Part shown: one piece after another, positions 1-8,528 of the stretch
Position numbering within the stretch: the first letter of the stretch is position 1
Layout: each line of letters opens with the position of its first letter
Source: Aldehydirespirator sp965203635
GTDB lineage: Bacteria > Actinomycetota > Acidimicrobiia > Acidimicrobiales > Aldehydirespiratoraceae
Assembly: GCA_965203635.1 (NCBI GenBank)
Contig: OZ241903.1
Coordinates: 2,914,001-2,978,000 of the forward strand
Length of the DNA stretch: 64,000 nt
Reading direction: 5' to 3'
Made by a program: the position numbers and the translations under genes
The notes under the pieces: model-generated
Seen by the model: only the letters and a program-made list of their open reading frames with translations
What the model was told of the DNA's origin: nothing
Database searches by the model: none

Positions 1-1290
1 GCCCCGGTGGGTGTTGATCTTGTAGAGGCGGAACGGCGTGCACGACACCATGGCCCAGCCCATCGGGTAGTGGGCCAGCGTCCGGGGGCCGCCCAGCAGG
101 TCGAGGCGGGCGTAGTCGGTGTCGACGACCTCCAGATCGGTGGGCCGCACCTGGGAGAGCAGGGTGCGGAAGTACGCCGAGGTGCCGGTGTACTGGCCCT
201 CCCGGGAGCCGCCGTTGTCGCTGGTGAACAGCACGATGGTGTTGTCCCACTCGCCGATGGCCTCGAGGTGGCGGCGCAACCTCCCGAAGTTGCGGTCGAC
301 GTTGTGGACCATGCCCGCGTACACCTCCATGTAGCGCGCGAACAGCTCCTTGGACCGGTCGTCCAGATCGTCCCAGGGGCCGACCTCGTGGAGCTCCTCG
401 GTGTTGCGGGCCGGCAATACCGCGTTGGGCGGCACCACCCCCAGCTCCTGTTGGCGCTCGAAGCGCTCGGCCCGCAACGCGTCCCAGCCCGCGGCGTAAC
501 GGCCGCGGAAGCGCTCGATGTCGGATTCGGGGGCCTGCAGCGGGGCGTGCACCGCGCCGTGGGCGAAGTACATGAAGAACGGCCGGCTCGGGTGAGACGA
601 CCGCAGCTCGTCCACCATCCGGACCGCCTGGTCGGTCAGATCGTCGGTGAAGTAGTAGCCGTCGGGGTAGCGCTCGACGTCGATGTGATGGTTGTCCTCA
701 TAGAGCCGGTGGGGATGATGGAAGTTGGTGAAGGCGTCGAGGATCCCGTAGTAGCGGTCGAAGCCCCGCTGCAGCGGCCAGCTCGCTTTGGGGGCTCCGT
801 CGCTGAGGTGGGCGTCCTTGGTGAGATGCCACTTCCCGAGCATGAACGTGGCCCAGCCGGCGTCGCGGAACGTCTCGGCCATGGTCACCGCGTTGTCCCG
901 CAGCTCGTGGCTGTAGCCGGGGAACCCGGGGTCGCTGTGGGCCACCTGAGCCATGCCGGCCATGTGATGGTTGAGCCCGGTCAGCAGCGACGCCCGGGTG
1001 GGCGAGCACATGGGGTTCACATGGAAGTCGGTGTAGCGCAGTCCCTCGCCGGCCAGACGGTCGAGCTCCGGGGTGTCGATCTCGGAGCCGTAGCAGCCCA
1101 GGTCGGAGTAGCCGAGGTCGTCGGCCATCATCACGATCACGTTGGGGGCGCCGTCCGGGGCGGTCGGCGGCTTCGGCCAGTGCGGCTCGGAGGTGGAGAA
1201 GATCTTGCCGACGGTGCCCTCGAAGCCCGCGTAGGGCGCGGTCGGATCTACTGCGCCGGGGCTCTCGGCCCCGGAGGAGGCGACCGTCAC
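1..1290 (-). CDS. Sulfatase (arylsulfatase family), C-terminus cut by window edge
   Basis: Type I sulfatase that hydrolyses sulfate esters using a formylglycine made from cysteine. 430 codons are open from a GTG at 1290 to the window edge. Visible landmarks are the metal-binding MADDLGYSDLG segment near residues 55-65 and the CSPTR formylglycine motif with Cys95, followed by the usual LLTG. A DNGG metal-site motif lies further on. The C-terminal part is outside the window. The GTG overlaps the stop of the upstream amidohydrolase (GTGA), so the two are probably translated from one mRNA. The substrate cannot be read from sequence, and a maturation enzyme (FGE) is not in view. Confidence 0.9.
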   Translation of the reverse strand, partial: MTVASSGAESPGAVDPTAPYAGFEGTVGKIFSTSEPHWPKPPTAPDGAPNVIVMMADDLGYSDLGCYGSEIDTPELDRLAGEGLRYTDFHVNPMCSPTRASLLTGLNHHMAGMAQVAHSDPGFPGYSHELRDNAVTMAETFRDAGWATFMLGKWHLTKDAHLSDGAPKASWPLQRGFDRYYGILDAFTNFHHPHRLYEDNHHIDVERYPDGYYFTDDLTDQAVRMVDELRSSHPSRPFFMYFAHGAVHAPLQAPESDIERFRGRYAAGWDALRAERFERQQELGVVPPNAVLPARNTEELHEVGPWDDLDDRSKELFARYMEVYAGMVHNVDRNFGRLRRHLEAIGEWDNTIVLFTSDNGGSREGQYTGTSAYFRTLLSQVRPTDLEVVDTDYARLDLLGGPRTLAHYPMGWAMVSCTPFRLYKINTHRG

Positions 1291-2519
1291 GGCTTGAAGA
1301 AGGCGGGGCTGGTGGCTTTGGCCGGGATCTCCGCCAGCGGGGTGGCGACCTGCTCCACGCTGGGACCGTGCTCGGCGGCCAGCGGGGCCAGCCGGTCGAG
1401 GTCGAAGCCGTACAGGTCGGCCGCGTTGCCGCCCAGCAGCGCCCTCATCTCGCCGGCGTCCCAGTCGCTGAACGCCCGCTGGAGGCTCTCCAGCGAGTAG
1501 GGGTAGGTGCCCTCGTGGTGGGGGTAGTCGCTGCCCCACATCACCCTGTGCACCCCCACCTTGCGGATGGCGGCCGCCTCGCCCGGCGACGGGAAGCTGG
1601 CCCCGATCCACACGTTGCGGTCGAAGTACTCCGACGGCTTCAGCGGCAGCACGATGTCGGCCGCGAAGCCGAGCTCGCCGACGCGGCCGTGTCGCATCTG
1701 GCGGTGGTAGCCGTCCATGCGGCGCAGCTCCTCGACCAGCCAGGCCACCCCCTGCTCGGTCATCACGTAGCGCAGGCCAGGGAACCGCTCGAACACGCCC
1801 GACATGATCAGGTGGGCCAGGTTGCGGTGCGAGTAGAACGGCACCTCCATCAGGAAGACCACTCCGGCAGCCGGCGCCTTGCCGTAGTCGGGTCCACCGT
1901 TCCCGCCGTGCTGGGTCATGATCAGGTCGAGGTCGGCGGCCGCGGCCCAGAGCCGGTCCCAGCGGGGATCCCAGTACCCGGGGAGCTCGCTGTCGGGCGG
2001 GACGTGGGGCAGCAGGAAGCTGCGGAACCCCTCGGCCGCGGCCCACTCCAGCGTGGCCACCGCGTCGTCGAGGTCCTCGGCGAAGATCTGGGGAAGGCCG
2101 CAGCGCTGGTCGGGGTAGCGGGCGCACCAGTCCCGCAGCCAGCGGTTGTGGGCGGTGATCCCCGCGAAGCGGCGCTCGTAGTCGGCCCGGTCCGAGGGGG
2201 GCCGGGCGATCAGGGAGCCCGTCGGGTAGAAGGGCGGGACGGTGTTGGGGAACGTGATCTCGGCCACGACGCCGTCGGCGTACTGCTCGCTGAGGCGCCG
2301 GTCGTCGTCCCAGTTGCGGGAGCGCCCGTCGTCCTGGAGGTCGCGGTACGGGTTGCGGTAGGCGCCCCTCCATTCGAGGAACTCGCCGCGCCACGCCGGG
2401 TCGAGGTACTCCTCGTAGGCGGCCATGTTGCCGCCCGCATGGCAGTCCGCCGAGATGATCGTGTACCGCTCGGTCGCGTCGCTGTGTGGCCCGCCCATCG
2501 GTTGGTGCTCCTCGTTCAT
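1287..2519 (-). CDS. Amidohydrolase family protein (Amidohydro_2, TIM barrel)
   Basis: 410-residue metal-dependent hydrolase of the amidohydrolase-2 family, in which members hydrolyse or decarboxylate small carboxylic or aromatic substrates. The N-terminal ISADCHAGG holds a D-x-H type metal ligand. A central TQHGGNGG and a C-terminal WGSDYPHHEG carry the expected His and Asp ligands near the barrel ends. ATG at 2519 is the first start; a second Met lies seven codons in. It is the first gene of a pair with the sulfatase (GTGA overlap) and is divergent from the phytanoyl-CoA dioxygenase gene at 2639. The exact substrate is unknown. Confidence 0.85.
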   Translation of the reverse strand: MNEEHQPMGGPHSDATERYTIISADCHAGGNMAAYEEYLDPAWRGEFLEWRGAYRNPYRDLQDDGRSRNWDDDRRLSEQYADGVVAEITFPNTVPPFYPTGSLIARPPSDRADYERRFAGITAHNRWLRDWCARYPDQRCGLPQIFAEDLDDAVATLEWAAAEGFRSFLLPHVPPDSELPGYWDPRWDRLWAAAADLDLIMTQHGGNGGPDYGKAPAAGVVFLMEVPFYSHRNLAHLIMSGVFERFPGLRYVMTEQGVAWLVEELRRMDGYHRQMRHGRVGELGFAADIVLPLKPSEYFDRNVWIGASFPSPGEAAAIRKVGVHRVMWGSDYPHHEGTYPYSLESLQRAFSDWDAGEMRALLGGNAADLYGFDLDRLAPLAAEHGPSVEQVATPLAEIPAKATSPAFFKP

Positions 2520-2578
2520 GGTCCCGGAAGGCGGGTGGCCGCCGGCTCGACCTGGCGCCGCATGCTCCGGTATCGCCG

Positions 2579-2609
2579 TTGCACTCGCCTGTGGTCCGAA
2601 GTGTACGCT
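2579..2609 (+). promoter_or_regulatory. Candidate promoter for the phytanoyl-CoA dioxygenase gene
   Basis: In the 119-bp divergent gap, TTGCAC (2579-2584) is followed 17 bp later by TGTACG (2602-2607), overlapping TACGCT (2604-2609). Transcription would start near 2615 and give a short leader before the ATG at 2639. Prediction by eye only. Confidence 0.4.
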
Positions 2610-2638
2610 GGCGGCCCCGCAGATAGTTCGGAGCCGCG

Positions 2639-3871
2639 ATGGTCTCGGTCGACATGCGCACCCGGCTCGACGCCGACGTGGTCCTCATCGATCCGGTCAC
2701 GTTCGTGGCGGACGAGTTGCCCGACCTGATCCGCCGCAACGGCCACCTCGCAGCCCGGGGAGCGGCCCTGGTGGGAGCCAAGGCTCTCGGGATCGACGTG
2801 GAGGGCACGTGCTTCACGCTCGTGCCGACCGGACACACCATCGAGCTGCGCGGCGGCACCGCCGGCGCCCGGGTGGTCGTGGAGCTGGACCGGAGTTCCT
2901 TCAGCGACCTGGTCCAGGACCTGCAGACGCCCCAAACCCTGGCCACCTCCCTCGTCACCCGCCTGCCGATGGCCGACCACTTCCGCTGGCTGAAGTGGTG
3001 GCCGGTGCTACGGGCCATCATCGACGGCCGAGCGGTCCACGAACCCGGCGACATCGGATTCTGCGACCGCGACGGCCGGCCCCTCGATCTGGGCCGCAGC
3101 TTCACGCCCGGCGACGACGATGCCGAGATGGCCCATTTCCTGGGCGAGGCCGGCTTCCTGCGCCTCGAGGGCTGGTGGCCCGCTGAGATGATGGCCGAGA
3201 TCTCGGCCGACATGGACCGGGCGCTGCCCGGCTACCAGCCCGACGACGGCCGCAGCTGGTGGGCGACGACCGGCGACGGTTCGAACCGCTGCGTGAGGAT
3301 GCGCTTCTTCCAGGAGCACTCACCGGCGGCCGACAGGCTCCTCGGCGATCCCCGACACGCCCGTATCGGCGCCCTCACCGACGACGGCCATATCCCCCGG
3401 ACCCGGGTCCACGGCGAGAACGCCATCGAGGCGCTGGTGAAGCCGCTCGACGTGGTGTCGGGCATCTCGGATCTTCCGTGGCACAAGGACTGCAGCTTGG
3501 GACGCCACAGCTACGACTGCTGCGCGATGACGACGGGGATCTCGGTCACGGGCGCCGACGACCGCTCGGGCCAGCTGGCGGTGGTGGCCGGCTCGCACCG
3601 GGCCAACGTGCAGCCCAACTTCATCCATCCCTACCTGGATCTTCCCGTCGTGCCGCTGCCGACACGGGCCGGGGACGTCACCGTGCATCTGAGCTGCACG
3701 CTCCACATGAGCTACGCGCCGGTCGACCGCGAGCGCCGGGTGATGTACACCGGCTTCTCGCTGCCGGGCGAGCGGGGCAACATGATCGGCGCCGACCTCG
3801 GGAAGGTGCGCGAGAACGCCCACCACAACGTGAGCCAGACGCCGGCCGCCCTCCAGCACGCGAACGTCTAG
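2639..3871 (+). CDS. Phytanoyl-CoA dioxygenase (PhyH) family protein with extra N-terminal domain
   Basis: Probable Fe(II)/2-oxoglutarate-dependent oxygenase. The PhyH-like half (about residues 160-410) has the HxD iron site in WHKDC (His282, Asp284), a distal His at about 356 and an Arg about ten residues later suited to 2-oxoglutarate binding. Residues 1-130 are not part of the usual PhyH fold; the pattern of strands and acidic loops resembles an SCP2-like lipid-binding domain, which is only a suggestion. ATG at 2639 is used; ATG at 2654 is an alternative. The SMP-30-like gene follows 37 bp downstream, so the pair may act on one catabolic route. The substrate is unknown. Confidence 0.8.
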   Translation: MVSVDMRTRLDADVVLIDPVTFVADELPDLIRRNGHLAARGAALVGAKALGIDVEGTCFTLVPTGHTIELRGGTAGARVVVELDRSSFSDLVQDLQTPQTLATSLVTRLPMADHFRWLKWWPVLRAIIDGRAVHEPGDIGFCDRDGRPLDLGRSFTPGDDDAEMAHFLGEAGFLRLEGWWPAEMMAEISADMDRALPGYQPDDGRSWWATTGDGSNRCVRMRFFQEHSPAADRLLGDPRHARIGALTDDGHIPRTRVHGENAIEALVKPLDVVSGISDLPWHKDCSLGRHSYDCCAMTTGISVTGADDRSGQLAVVAGSHRANVQPNFIHPYLDLPVVPLPTRAGDVTVHLSCTLHMSYAPVDRERRVMYTGFSLPGERGNMIGADLGKVRENAHHNVSQTPAALQHANV

Positions 3872-3908
3872 ATGGCGGCGCGACGCTGCCCGAGCGGCGA
3901 GGAATGAG

Positions 3909-4787
3909 ATGATCAACGCAGAGGTCGTGCACGCCGCTGAGGCCGCCCTGGGCGAGGGCTGCGTGTGGTCACCGGTCGAGAACCTGCTCGTCTGGGTCGA
4001 CATCAACGGCCAGGCCGTGCATCGCTTCGATCACAACACGGGCCAGCCGGTAGGTGTGTGGCGCTACCCCGACATGGTCGGCAACGCCGCCCCCCGCGCC
4101 GCCGGAGGGCTGGCCCTCGGCCTGGGCCCCTCGGTGGCACTCACCGACCGGGCCGGCGCCGTCGAGGCCGTGATCGAGCTGCCCGGCGAGCCCGAGTCGA
4201 ACCGGAGCAACGACGGTGCGGTCGACCCGCGGGGCCGTCTGTTCCAGGGGACGATGAGCCATGCCGAGCCCGGAGCGCCGGTGGCTTCGCTGCACCGGGT
4301 CGACGGCGACGGCACGGCCCGGCGGGTGCTCTCCGACGTGATGATCTCCAACGGCATCGGCTGGAGTCCCGACCAGGCCACGATGTACTACATCGACACG
4401 CTGACGTTCCGGGTGGACCGCTTCGACTACGACCCCGACACAGGCGAGATCGAGGGTCGGCGCCCCTTCATCACCTTCGACGGCAGCGCCGGCGGGCCCG
4501 ACGGCATGACGGTCGACGCCGACGGCTGCCTGTGGGTGGCGATGTTCGGCGGCTATCACGTGCAGCGCTTCTCACCCGACGGCGAACAACTCGAGGCCGT
4601 GGTAACCCCGGGCTCGCCCCAGGCCACCTGCTGCTGCTTCGGCGGCCCGGACCTGGACACGCTCTACATCACCACCGCCCGAGAGCCGATCGCCGGCGTC
4701 AGCACCGAGGGCGAGCCCAATGCCGGGGCGCTGTTCGCCGCCGACGTCGACGCAGTGGGTCAACCCACCAACCTGTTCGCCGGTTGA
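3909..4787 (+). CDS. SMP-30/gluconolactonase/LRE family protein
   Basis: 292-residue six-bladed beta-propeller lactonase of the SMP-30/regucalcin family, which hydrolyses sugar lactones with a divalent metal. Glu16 in ALGEG, Asn in SNDG (about residue 100) and Asp in WSPD are the expected metal ligands. A Cys-Cys-Cys run lies near residue 240. A GAGG-type ribosome site precedes the ATG at 3909. It lies just after the phytanoyl-CoA dioxygenase gene on the same strand. A role in carbohydrate or lactone catabolism is likely; the real substrate is not shown. Confidence 0.85.
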   Translation: MINAEVVHAAEAALGEGCVWSPVENLLVWVDINGQAVHRFDHNTGQPVGVWRYPDMVGNAAPRAAGGLALGLGPSVALTDRAGAVEAVIELPGEPESNRSNDGAVDPRGRLFQGTMSHAEPGAPVASLHRVDGDGTARRVLSDVMISNGIGWSPDQATMYYIDTLTFRVDRFDYDPDTGEIEGRRPFITFDGSAGGPDGMTVDADGCLWVAMFGGYHVQRFSPDGEQLEAVVTPGSPQATCCCFGGPDLDTLYITTAREPIAGVSTEGEPNAGALFAADVDAVGQPTNLFAG

Positions 4788-4801
4788 CCGCCGGCCCGGC
4801 G

Positions 4802-4807
4802 TATATT
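4802..4807 (+). promoter_or_regulatory. Candidate -10 element for the superoxide dismutase gene
   Basis: TATATT at 4802-4807 stands out in GC-rich surroundings and lies 44 bp before the sod ATG. No -35 with good spacing is visible (TTGACC at 4784 is only 12 bp away). Confidence 0.35.
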
Positions 4808-4851
4808 CACCGGTAGCCCCCGGTCACTGCCTCCGAAAGAGCGCGCCTGAA

Positions 4852-5445
4852 ATGACGATCGAGCATGCCCCCCTCCCCTACCCGCTCGACGGGCTCGCGC
4901 CCCACATCTCCGAGCGCACGATGAGCTTCCACTACGGCCGCCACCACGCCGGCTACGTCGCCAGCGTCAACCGCACGATCGAGGGCACCGCGCACGAGGA
5001 CTCCTCCCTGGAGGAGATCGTGGCCGCGGCCGACGTGCCGTCGGCACTGTTCAACTGCTCGGCCCAGGCCTGGAACCACACCTTCTACTGGGACTCGATG
5101 AGCCCGGGCCGCGTCGAGGCGCCCTCGGGCGAGCTGCTGGCCGCGCTGGAGCGCAGCTTCGGCTCGCTGGATGCGTTCAACACCGAGTTCGCGGCGGCCG
5201 CGGTGGGGAACTTCGCGTCGGGGTGGACCTGGCTGGTGGCCGGAGCCGATGGCCTGAGCATCGTCAACACCGACGACGCCGACACCCCGCTGCGCCAGGG
5301 CCAGCGGGCCCTGCTGACCATCGACGTGTGGGAGCACGCCTACTACCTCGACTACCAGAACGCCCGGGCCGCTTACGTGGACGCCTTCGTCGAGCACCTG
5401 ATCAACTGGGAGTTCGCCTCCGCCAACTACGCCCTGCTTCGCTGA
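4852..5445 (+). CDS. sodB: Superoxide dismutase, Fe type
   Basis: 197-residue cytoplasmic enzyme that converts superoxide to peroxide and oxygen. It has the full Fe/Mn-SOD plan: FHYGRHH with metal ligand His27, AWNHTFYW with His76, and DVWEHAYYLDY with Asp158 and His162. Gln72 in the SAQAWNH helix is the Fe-SOD position of the outer-sphere glutamine, so an iron cofactor is more likely than manganese. The ATG at 4852 gives the standard N-terminus; an in-frame upstream Met would lie inside the SMP-30 gene. It is likely transcribed alone from the TATATT at 4802. Confidence 0.95.
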   Translation: MTIEHAPLPYPLDGLAPHISERTMSFHYGRHHAGYVASVNRTIEGTAHEDSSLEEIVAAADVPSALFNCSAQAWNHTFYWDSMSPGRVEAPSGELLAALERSFGSLDAFNTEFAAAAVGNFASGWTWLVAGADGLSIVNTDDADTPLRQGQRALLTIDVWEHAYYLDYQNARAAYVDAFVEHLINWEFASANYALLR

Positions 5446-5454
5446 TCGCCGCCT

Positions 5455-5856
5455 CTAGGTCGGCGCGGCCGGTGTGGGCCGTCGAGCCAGCGGGGCCAGG
5501 AGTTCCATTAGTTCCGCGATGCTCTCAAGGTCTCTGCCGATCTCGGCGGCATCGAGATGGCGCTTGCGCCGGTAGTAGTTGCTGTGCAATTCGTTGGCGA
5601 TGGCGCGCAGGCCCCGTAACCGGTCCTCGCCGGTCGCTGCCGTGGCCCTGTTCAACACGAGGCTGAAGTCTGCGTGAGTGTCGTAGGGCCACCCCTGGGC
5701 GACCGCGACGGCCTTTGCCATGTGGGCGGCCGCGCCCCAGCCTTTCTCGGAGGCTTGATGCAGGTGACCAGCGGCAAGATATGTGCGGCCCCGGTTCAGG
5801 AAGTCGCGAGCTTGAGCCTCAAAGTCGGCTATCACAACGAGGTCTTCGGCTGCCAT
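5455..5856 (-). CDS. PaREP1/HEPN-like helical protein
   Basis: 133-residue all-helical protein. The segment HQASEKGWGAAAHMAKAV resembles the signature of PaREP1-like members of the HEPN superfamily. An R-x4-6-H RNase motif is not clear; NELHSNYYRRKRH is the closest basic patch. The ATG at 5856 follows a strong GGAGGA ribosome site, so the longer open frame upstream is not used. A perfect TATAAT lies about 90 bp upstream on this strand. It is divergent from the HNH gene and convergent with sodB. No nucleotidyltransferase partner is adjacent, so a toxin role is not supported. Confidence 0.65.
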   Translation of the reverse strand: MAAEDLVVIADFEAQARDFLNRGRTYLAAGHLHQASEKGWGAAAHMAKAVAVAQGWPYDTHADFSLVLNRATAATGEDRLRGLRAIANELHSNYYRRKRHLDAAEIGRDLESIAELMELLAPLARRPTPAAPT

Positions 5857-5944
5857 CGATGTCCTCCTCCAGCCTCGGTCTGACCCGGCTACAAAGATCA
5901 GCATAGCTTCACATCTTGGATTGCCCCATATATAGCTGAAAATC

Positions 5945-5950
5945 ATTATA
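5945..5950 (-). promoter_or_regulatory. Perfect -10 box for the HEPN-like gene
   Basis: The minus strand reads TATAAT here, inside an AT-rich island (about 5905-5990) unlike the surroundings. It would start an RNA near 5938 with a leader of about 80 nt. No good -35 was found. Confidence 0.45.
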
Positions 5951-5955
5951 AATCC

Positions 5956-5985
5956 TTGACAAGTGTCACACTGGTGTGAGATGAT
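5956..5985 (+). promoter_or_regulatory. Promoter with internal palindrome before the HNH gene
   Basis: Consensus -35 TTGACA (5956-5961) and -10 GATGAT (5980-5985) are 18 bp apart. Between them lies the inverted repeat TCACAC-TG-GTGTGA (5966-5979), placed where a bound repressor would block polymerase. The predicted transcript start coincides with the ATG at 5992, so the mRNA would be leaderless. Confidence 0.6.
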
Positions 5986-5991
5986 TTCGTC

Positions 5992-7341
5992 ATGCTGATC
6001 GACGACGCCCGACAGGTCGAGGCCGCGGCCAGGAGGATCTTGGCGCAGGTCAATGACGGGTCCGCGTCGTGTGAGCAGATGCGCGAGGCGATGCCGGCGC
6101 TGAAGTCCGCGTCGGCGATGATCACCGCCGCACAGACCTCGGCAGCGGCGTCGATCGCCGGGCGCGAGCGTCACGGCGACGGCGGCGCCGAGGTGCTTGC
6201 GGCTGCTGCCGGGTTGCCTATCGGCGAGGCCCGCAGCCACATCAAGACCGCTGAGACGCTGCGGGATCTGCCAACGGCTCTTGATGCGGTGGAGTCGGGA
6301 CGGGTGACCCGGGCTAACGCCAAGCAGTTGGCCGCAGCCGTGGAGAAGGCCGGCGCGCAGGCTGTGGAGGCCGACGGCGAACTGTTGTCCAAGGCTGAGT
6401 CGATGCGTCCCGAGCAGTTCAGACGGGTAGCCCGCCGCTGGACTGCGGAGCACGAGGGCGACCACGGGGCCTCCGAGCACGCCCGCCAGCGAGCCCGGCG
6501 CCGTGTGCGGTTCTGGGACGGCGACGACGGCATGGTGCACCTGCACGGAGAATTTGACACCGTCACCGGGCGCCGCATCGAGAACCGTCTGCGAGCCGAG
6601 GCCCGACGCCTTCACGACACCGACAAGAAGCACGCCACCGGTGGCCAGGTGGGGCGGCGCAGCTTCGACCAGTGCATGGCCGACGCCCTCGACCACCTCA
6701 CCAACACCACCAGCAGCGACGGCTCCTCGCGGGGCGGCGGCAAGCCCTTCGCCGACATCTGTGTGGTCGCGCATGTCGACGACGACACCGGCGAACTCAT
6801 CGCCGAGCTCCCCGACGGCGAACGGCTACCAAAGGCAGTGCTCGAACAGCTCTCCTGCAACGCCAAGCTCACCGGCGTGGTCTATGACCGCCGCGGCAAG
6901 CCCATCTGGCGCACCCACTCCCGCCGCACCGTCACCGAAGCCCAATGGCAGATGCTCATCGCCAAATGGGGAGGATGCTTCCACTGCGGAGCCAACCCCG
7001 GCATCTGTCAGGGCCATCACATCGAACCAGCCTCACAGGGCGGGCCAACCAAACTCGACAACCTCGTCCCAGCCTGCTGGAGGTGCCACTACCGGATCCA
7101 CCACGACAACTGGCAGATCGACAAGAGCCCCGACGGATGGCACACCCTTCACCCACCCGACCGGGTGAGCTACGGACCCGCCCACGCCCCCGAAGAGGCC
7201 GCACTGTTCAAGCCGGGGCCCAGGCCAGAACCGAACCAAGCCAGAGCAGGACCCGACGCGATCCAGGCTGGACTTGCGGCAGCCCGAGCCACTCTCCGCG
7301 AGGCCAAGCCACAGCGGGAGGCCGTCGCCGCAGGGGCGTGA
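5992..7341 (+). CDS. HNH endonuclease with DUF222 (13E12 repeat family)
   Basis: 449 residues: an N-terminal DUF222 helical domain (about 1-240), then an HNH nuclease domain with zinc pairs C329-x2-C332 and C362-x2-C365, catalytic His343 in GHHIEP and Asn357 in LDNL. The tail after about residue 395 is Pro/Ala-rich and low complexity. Such proteins are abundant, multicopy and poorly characterised in actinobacteria. All nuclease residues appear intact. It has its own promoter with a palindrome, and an 11-bp repeat array follows its stop. No partner protein suggests a defence system or a homing target. Confidence 0.85.
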   Translation: MLIDDARQVEAAARRILAQVNDGSASCEQMREAMPALKSASAMITAAQTSAAASIAGRERHGDGGAEVLAAAAGLPIGEARSHIKTAETLRDLPTALDAVESGRVTRANAKQLAAAVEKAGAQAVEADGELLSKAESMRPEQFRRVARRWTAEHEGDHGASEHARQRARRRVRFWDGDDGMVHLHGEFDTVTGRRIENRLRAEARRLHDTDKKHATGGQVGRRSFDQCMADALDHLTNTTSSDGSSRGGGKPFADICVVAHVDDDTGELIAELPDGERLPKAVLEQLSCNAKLTGVVYDRRGKPIWRTHSRRTVTEAQWQMLIAKWGGCFHCGANPGICQGHHIEPASQGGPTKLDNLVPACWRCHYRIHHDNWQIDKSPDGWHTLHPPDRVSYGPAHAPEEAALFKPGPRPEPNQARAGPDAIQAGLAAARATLREAKPQREAVAAGA

Positions 7342-7389
7342 CACCACTGCTGGCAGGGCTCGTTCACGAGCGGACCAGCAGCCGCAACC

Positions 7390-7455
7390 AGAAACTGGCC
7401 AGACGCTGGCCGGACGCTGACCCGAAACTGGCCGGAAACTGGCCGGACGCTGGCC
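7390..7455. repeat. Six tandem 11-bp units after the HNH gene
   Basis: Units are AGAAACTGGCC, AGACGCTGGCC, GGACGCTGACC, CGAAACTGGCC, GGAAACTGGCC and GGACGCTGGCC, so two unit types (AAACTGGCC and ACGCTGGCC) alternate irregularly. The period is close to one DNA helical turn. The array lies between the HNH stop and the convergent reductase gene. Further ACTGGC/TGGCC fragments continue to about 7484. Confidence 0.85.
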
Positions 7456-7527
7456 GAGTGCCCTCACTGGCTGGCCGGTTGGCCCCGCGTCGTGAGATCA
7501 CATCGCGAGATCGTTCCGCCTGGTTGT

Positions 7528-8397
7528 TCATTCGTCGACGAGTAGTTCGATCAGAGAGCTGGTGTCCCAGCGGCCGCGGCCTTGGCGCTGGAGGCGGGCG
7601 TAGTACTGGTCGATCACCGCGGTGATCGGCAGGGTGGCGCCGATGCGCTCGGCCTCCGCGAAGCAGATGGCCAGGTCCTTGCGCATCCAGTCGAGGGCGA
7701 AGCCGAAGTCGAACTCGCGGCGGGCCATGGTCACGCCCCGGTTGGCCATCTGCCACGACCCGGCTGCGCCCTGAGAGATGGTGGCCACCACCTGCTCGAC
7801 GTCGAGGCCGGCCCGTCGGGCGAAGTCGATCCCCTCGGCCAAACCCTGAACAAGGCCGGCGATGCAGATCTGGTTCACCATCTTGGTGCGCTGGCCGCTT
7901 CCCGGACCGCCCAGCAGGGTGACCGCCTTGGCGTAGGCGTCGATCACCGGCTCGGCCCGGTCGAAGTCGGCGTGGTCGCCGCCGCACATGACGGTGAGCA
8001 CTCCGTTCTCGGCGCCGGCCTGGCCCCCCGAGATGGGCGCGTCCACGAAGCCGACCCCCCGCTCGCCCGCCGCCGCGTGCAGTTCCTGGGCCAGATCGGC
8101 CGACGCCGTGGTGTGGTCGACCAGGACCGACCCTGCTGACATCGACTCCAACACTCCCCCCGCGGCCAGCGTCACCGAGCGGACGTCATCGTCGTTGCCG
8201 ACGCACACGAAGACGAACTCGGCATCCGCGGCTGCACCCGCAGGCGTCGGCGCGGCCGTGCCGCCGTGCTCGGCCACCCAGGCCTCGGCCCGGGAAGCCG
8301 TCCGGTTGTAGACGGTGACGTCATGGCCTGCCGATACCAGGTGACCGGCCATGGGATAGCCCATGACCCCGAGTCCGACGAATGCGCAACCGGCCAT
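7528..8397 (-). CDS. NAD(P)-dependent beta-hydroxyacid dehydrogenase (3-hydroxyisobutyrate dehydrogenase family)
   Basis: 289 residues. The N-terminal Rossmann domain starts FVGLGVMGYPMA (GxGxxG), followed by DAPISGG substrate loop and the catalytic Lys in the QRTKMVNQ helix. Members oxidise 3-hydroxyisobutyrate or reduce tartronate semialdehyde; the substrate here is open. The ATG at 8397 is preceded by AAGGAGG at five bases, which rejects the ten-codon longer form. It appears monocistronic, with repeated motifs upstream that could bind a regulator. Confidence 0.85.
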   Translation of the reverse strand: MAGCAFVGLGVMGYPMAGHLVSAGHDVTVYNRTASRAEAWVAEHGGTAAPTPAGAAADAEFVFVCVGNDDDVRSVTLAAGGVLESMSAGSVLVDHTTASADLAQELHAAAGERGVGFVDAPISGGQAGAENGVLTVMCGGDHADFDRAEPVIDAYAKAVTLLGGPGSGQRTKMVNQICIAGLVQGLAEGIDFARRAGLDVEQVVATISQGAAGSWQMANRGVTMARREFDFGFALDWMRKDLAICFAEAERIGATLPITAVIDQYYARLQRQGRGRWDTSSLIELLVDE

Positions 8398-8431
8398 TGG
8401 TGCCTCCTTCATGCCTTCACGAACCATGAAC

Positions 8432-8459
8432 GCAGCATGCGTACCTGCAGCATGGGTAC
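8432..8459. promoter_or_regulatory. Direct and inverted repeats upstream of the dehydrogenase gene
   Basis: GCAGCATGCGTAC (8432-8444) recurs as GCAGCATGGGTAC (8447-8459), 15 bp apart, and GTACC (8441-8445) pairs with GGTAC (8455-8459). The layout resembles an operator overlapping the promoter of the gene starting at 8397. The binding protein is unknown. Confidence 0.4.
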
Positions 8460-8528
8460 GTCCGGATAAGTACCTTACGCGGCTGCATCGTGCATATTGA
8501 GCCGGGTCGGCGCGTCGGTCGCCGCTGG

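Noticed and set aside
5455..5856. HEPN-MNT toxin-antitoxin module
   Set aside because: No nucleotidyltransferase partner and no clear RNase motif; the neighbours are sodB and the HNH gene.
5992..7341. Homing endonuclease in an intron or intein
   Set aside because: The gene is free-standing with its own promoter and no split host gene is visible.
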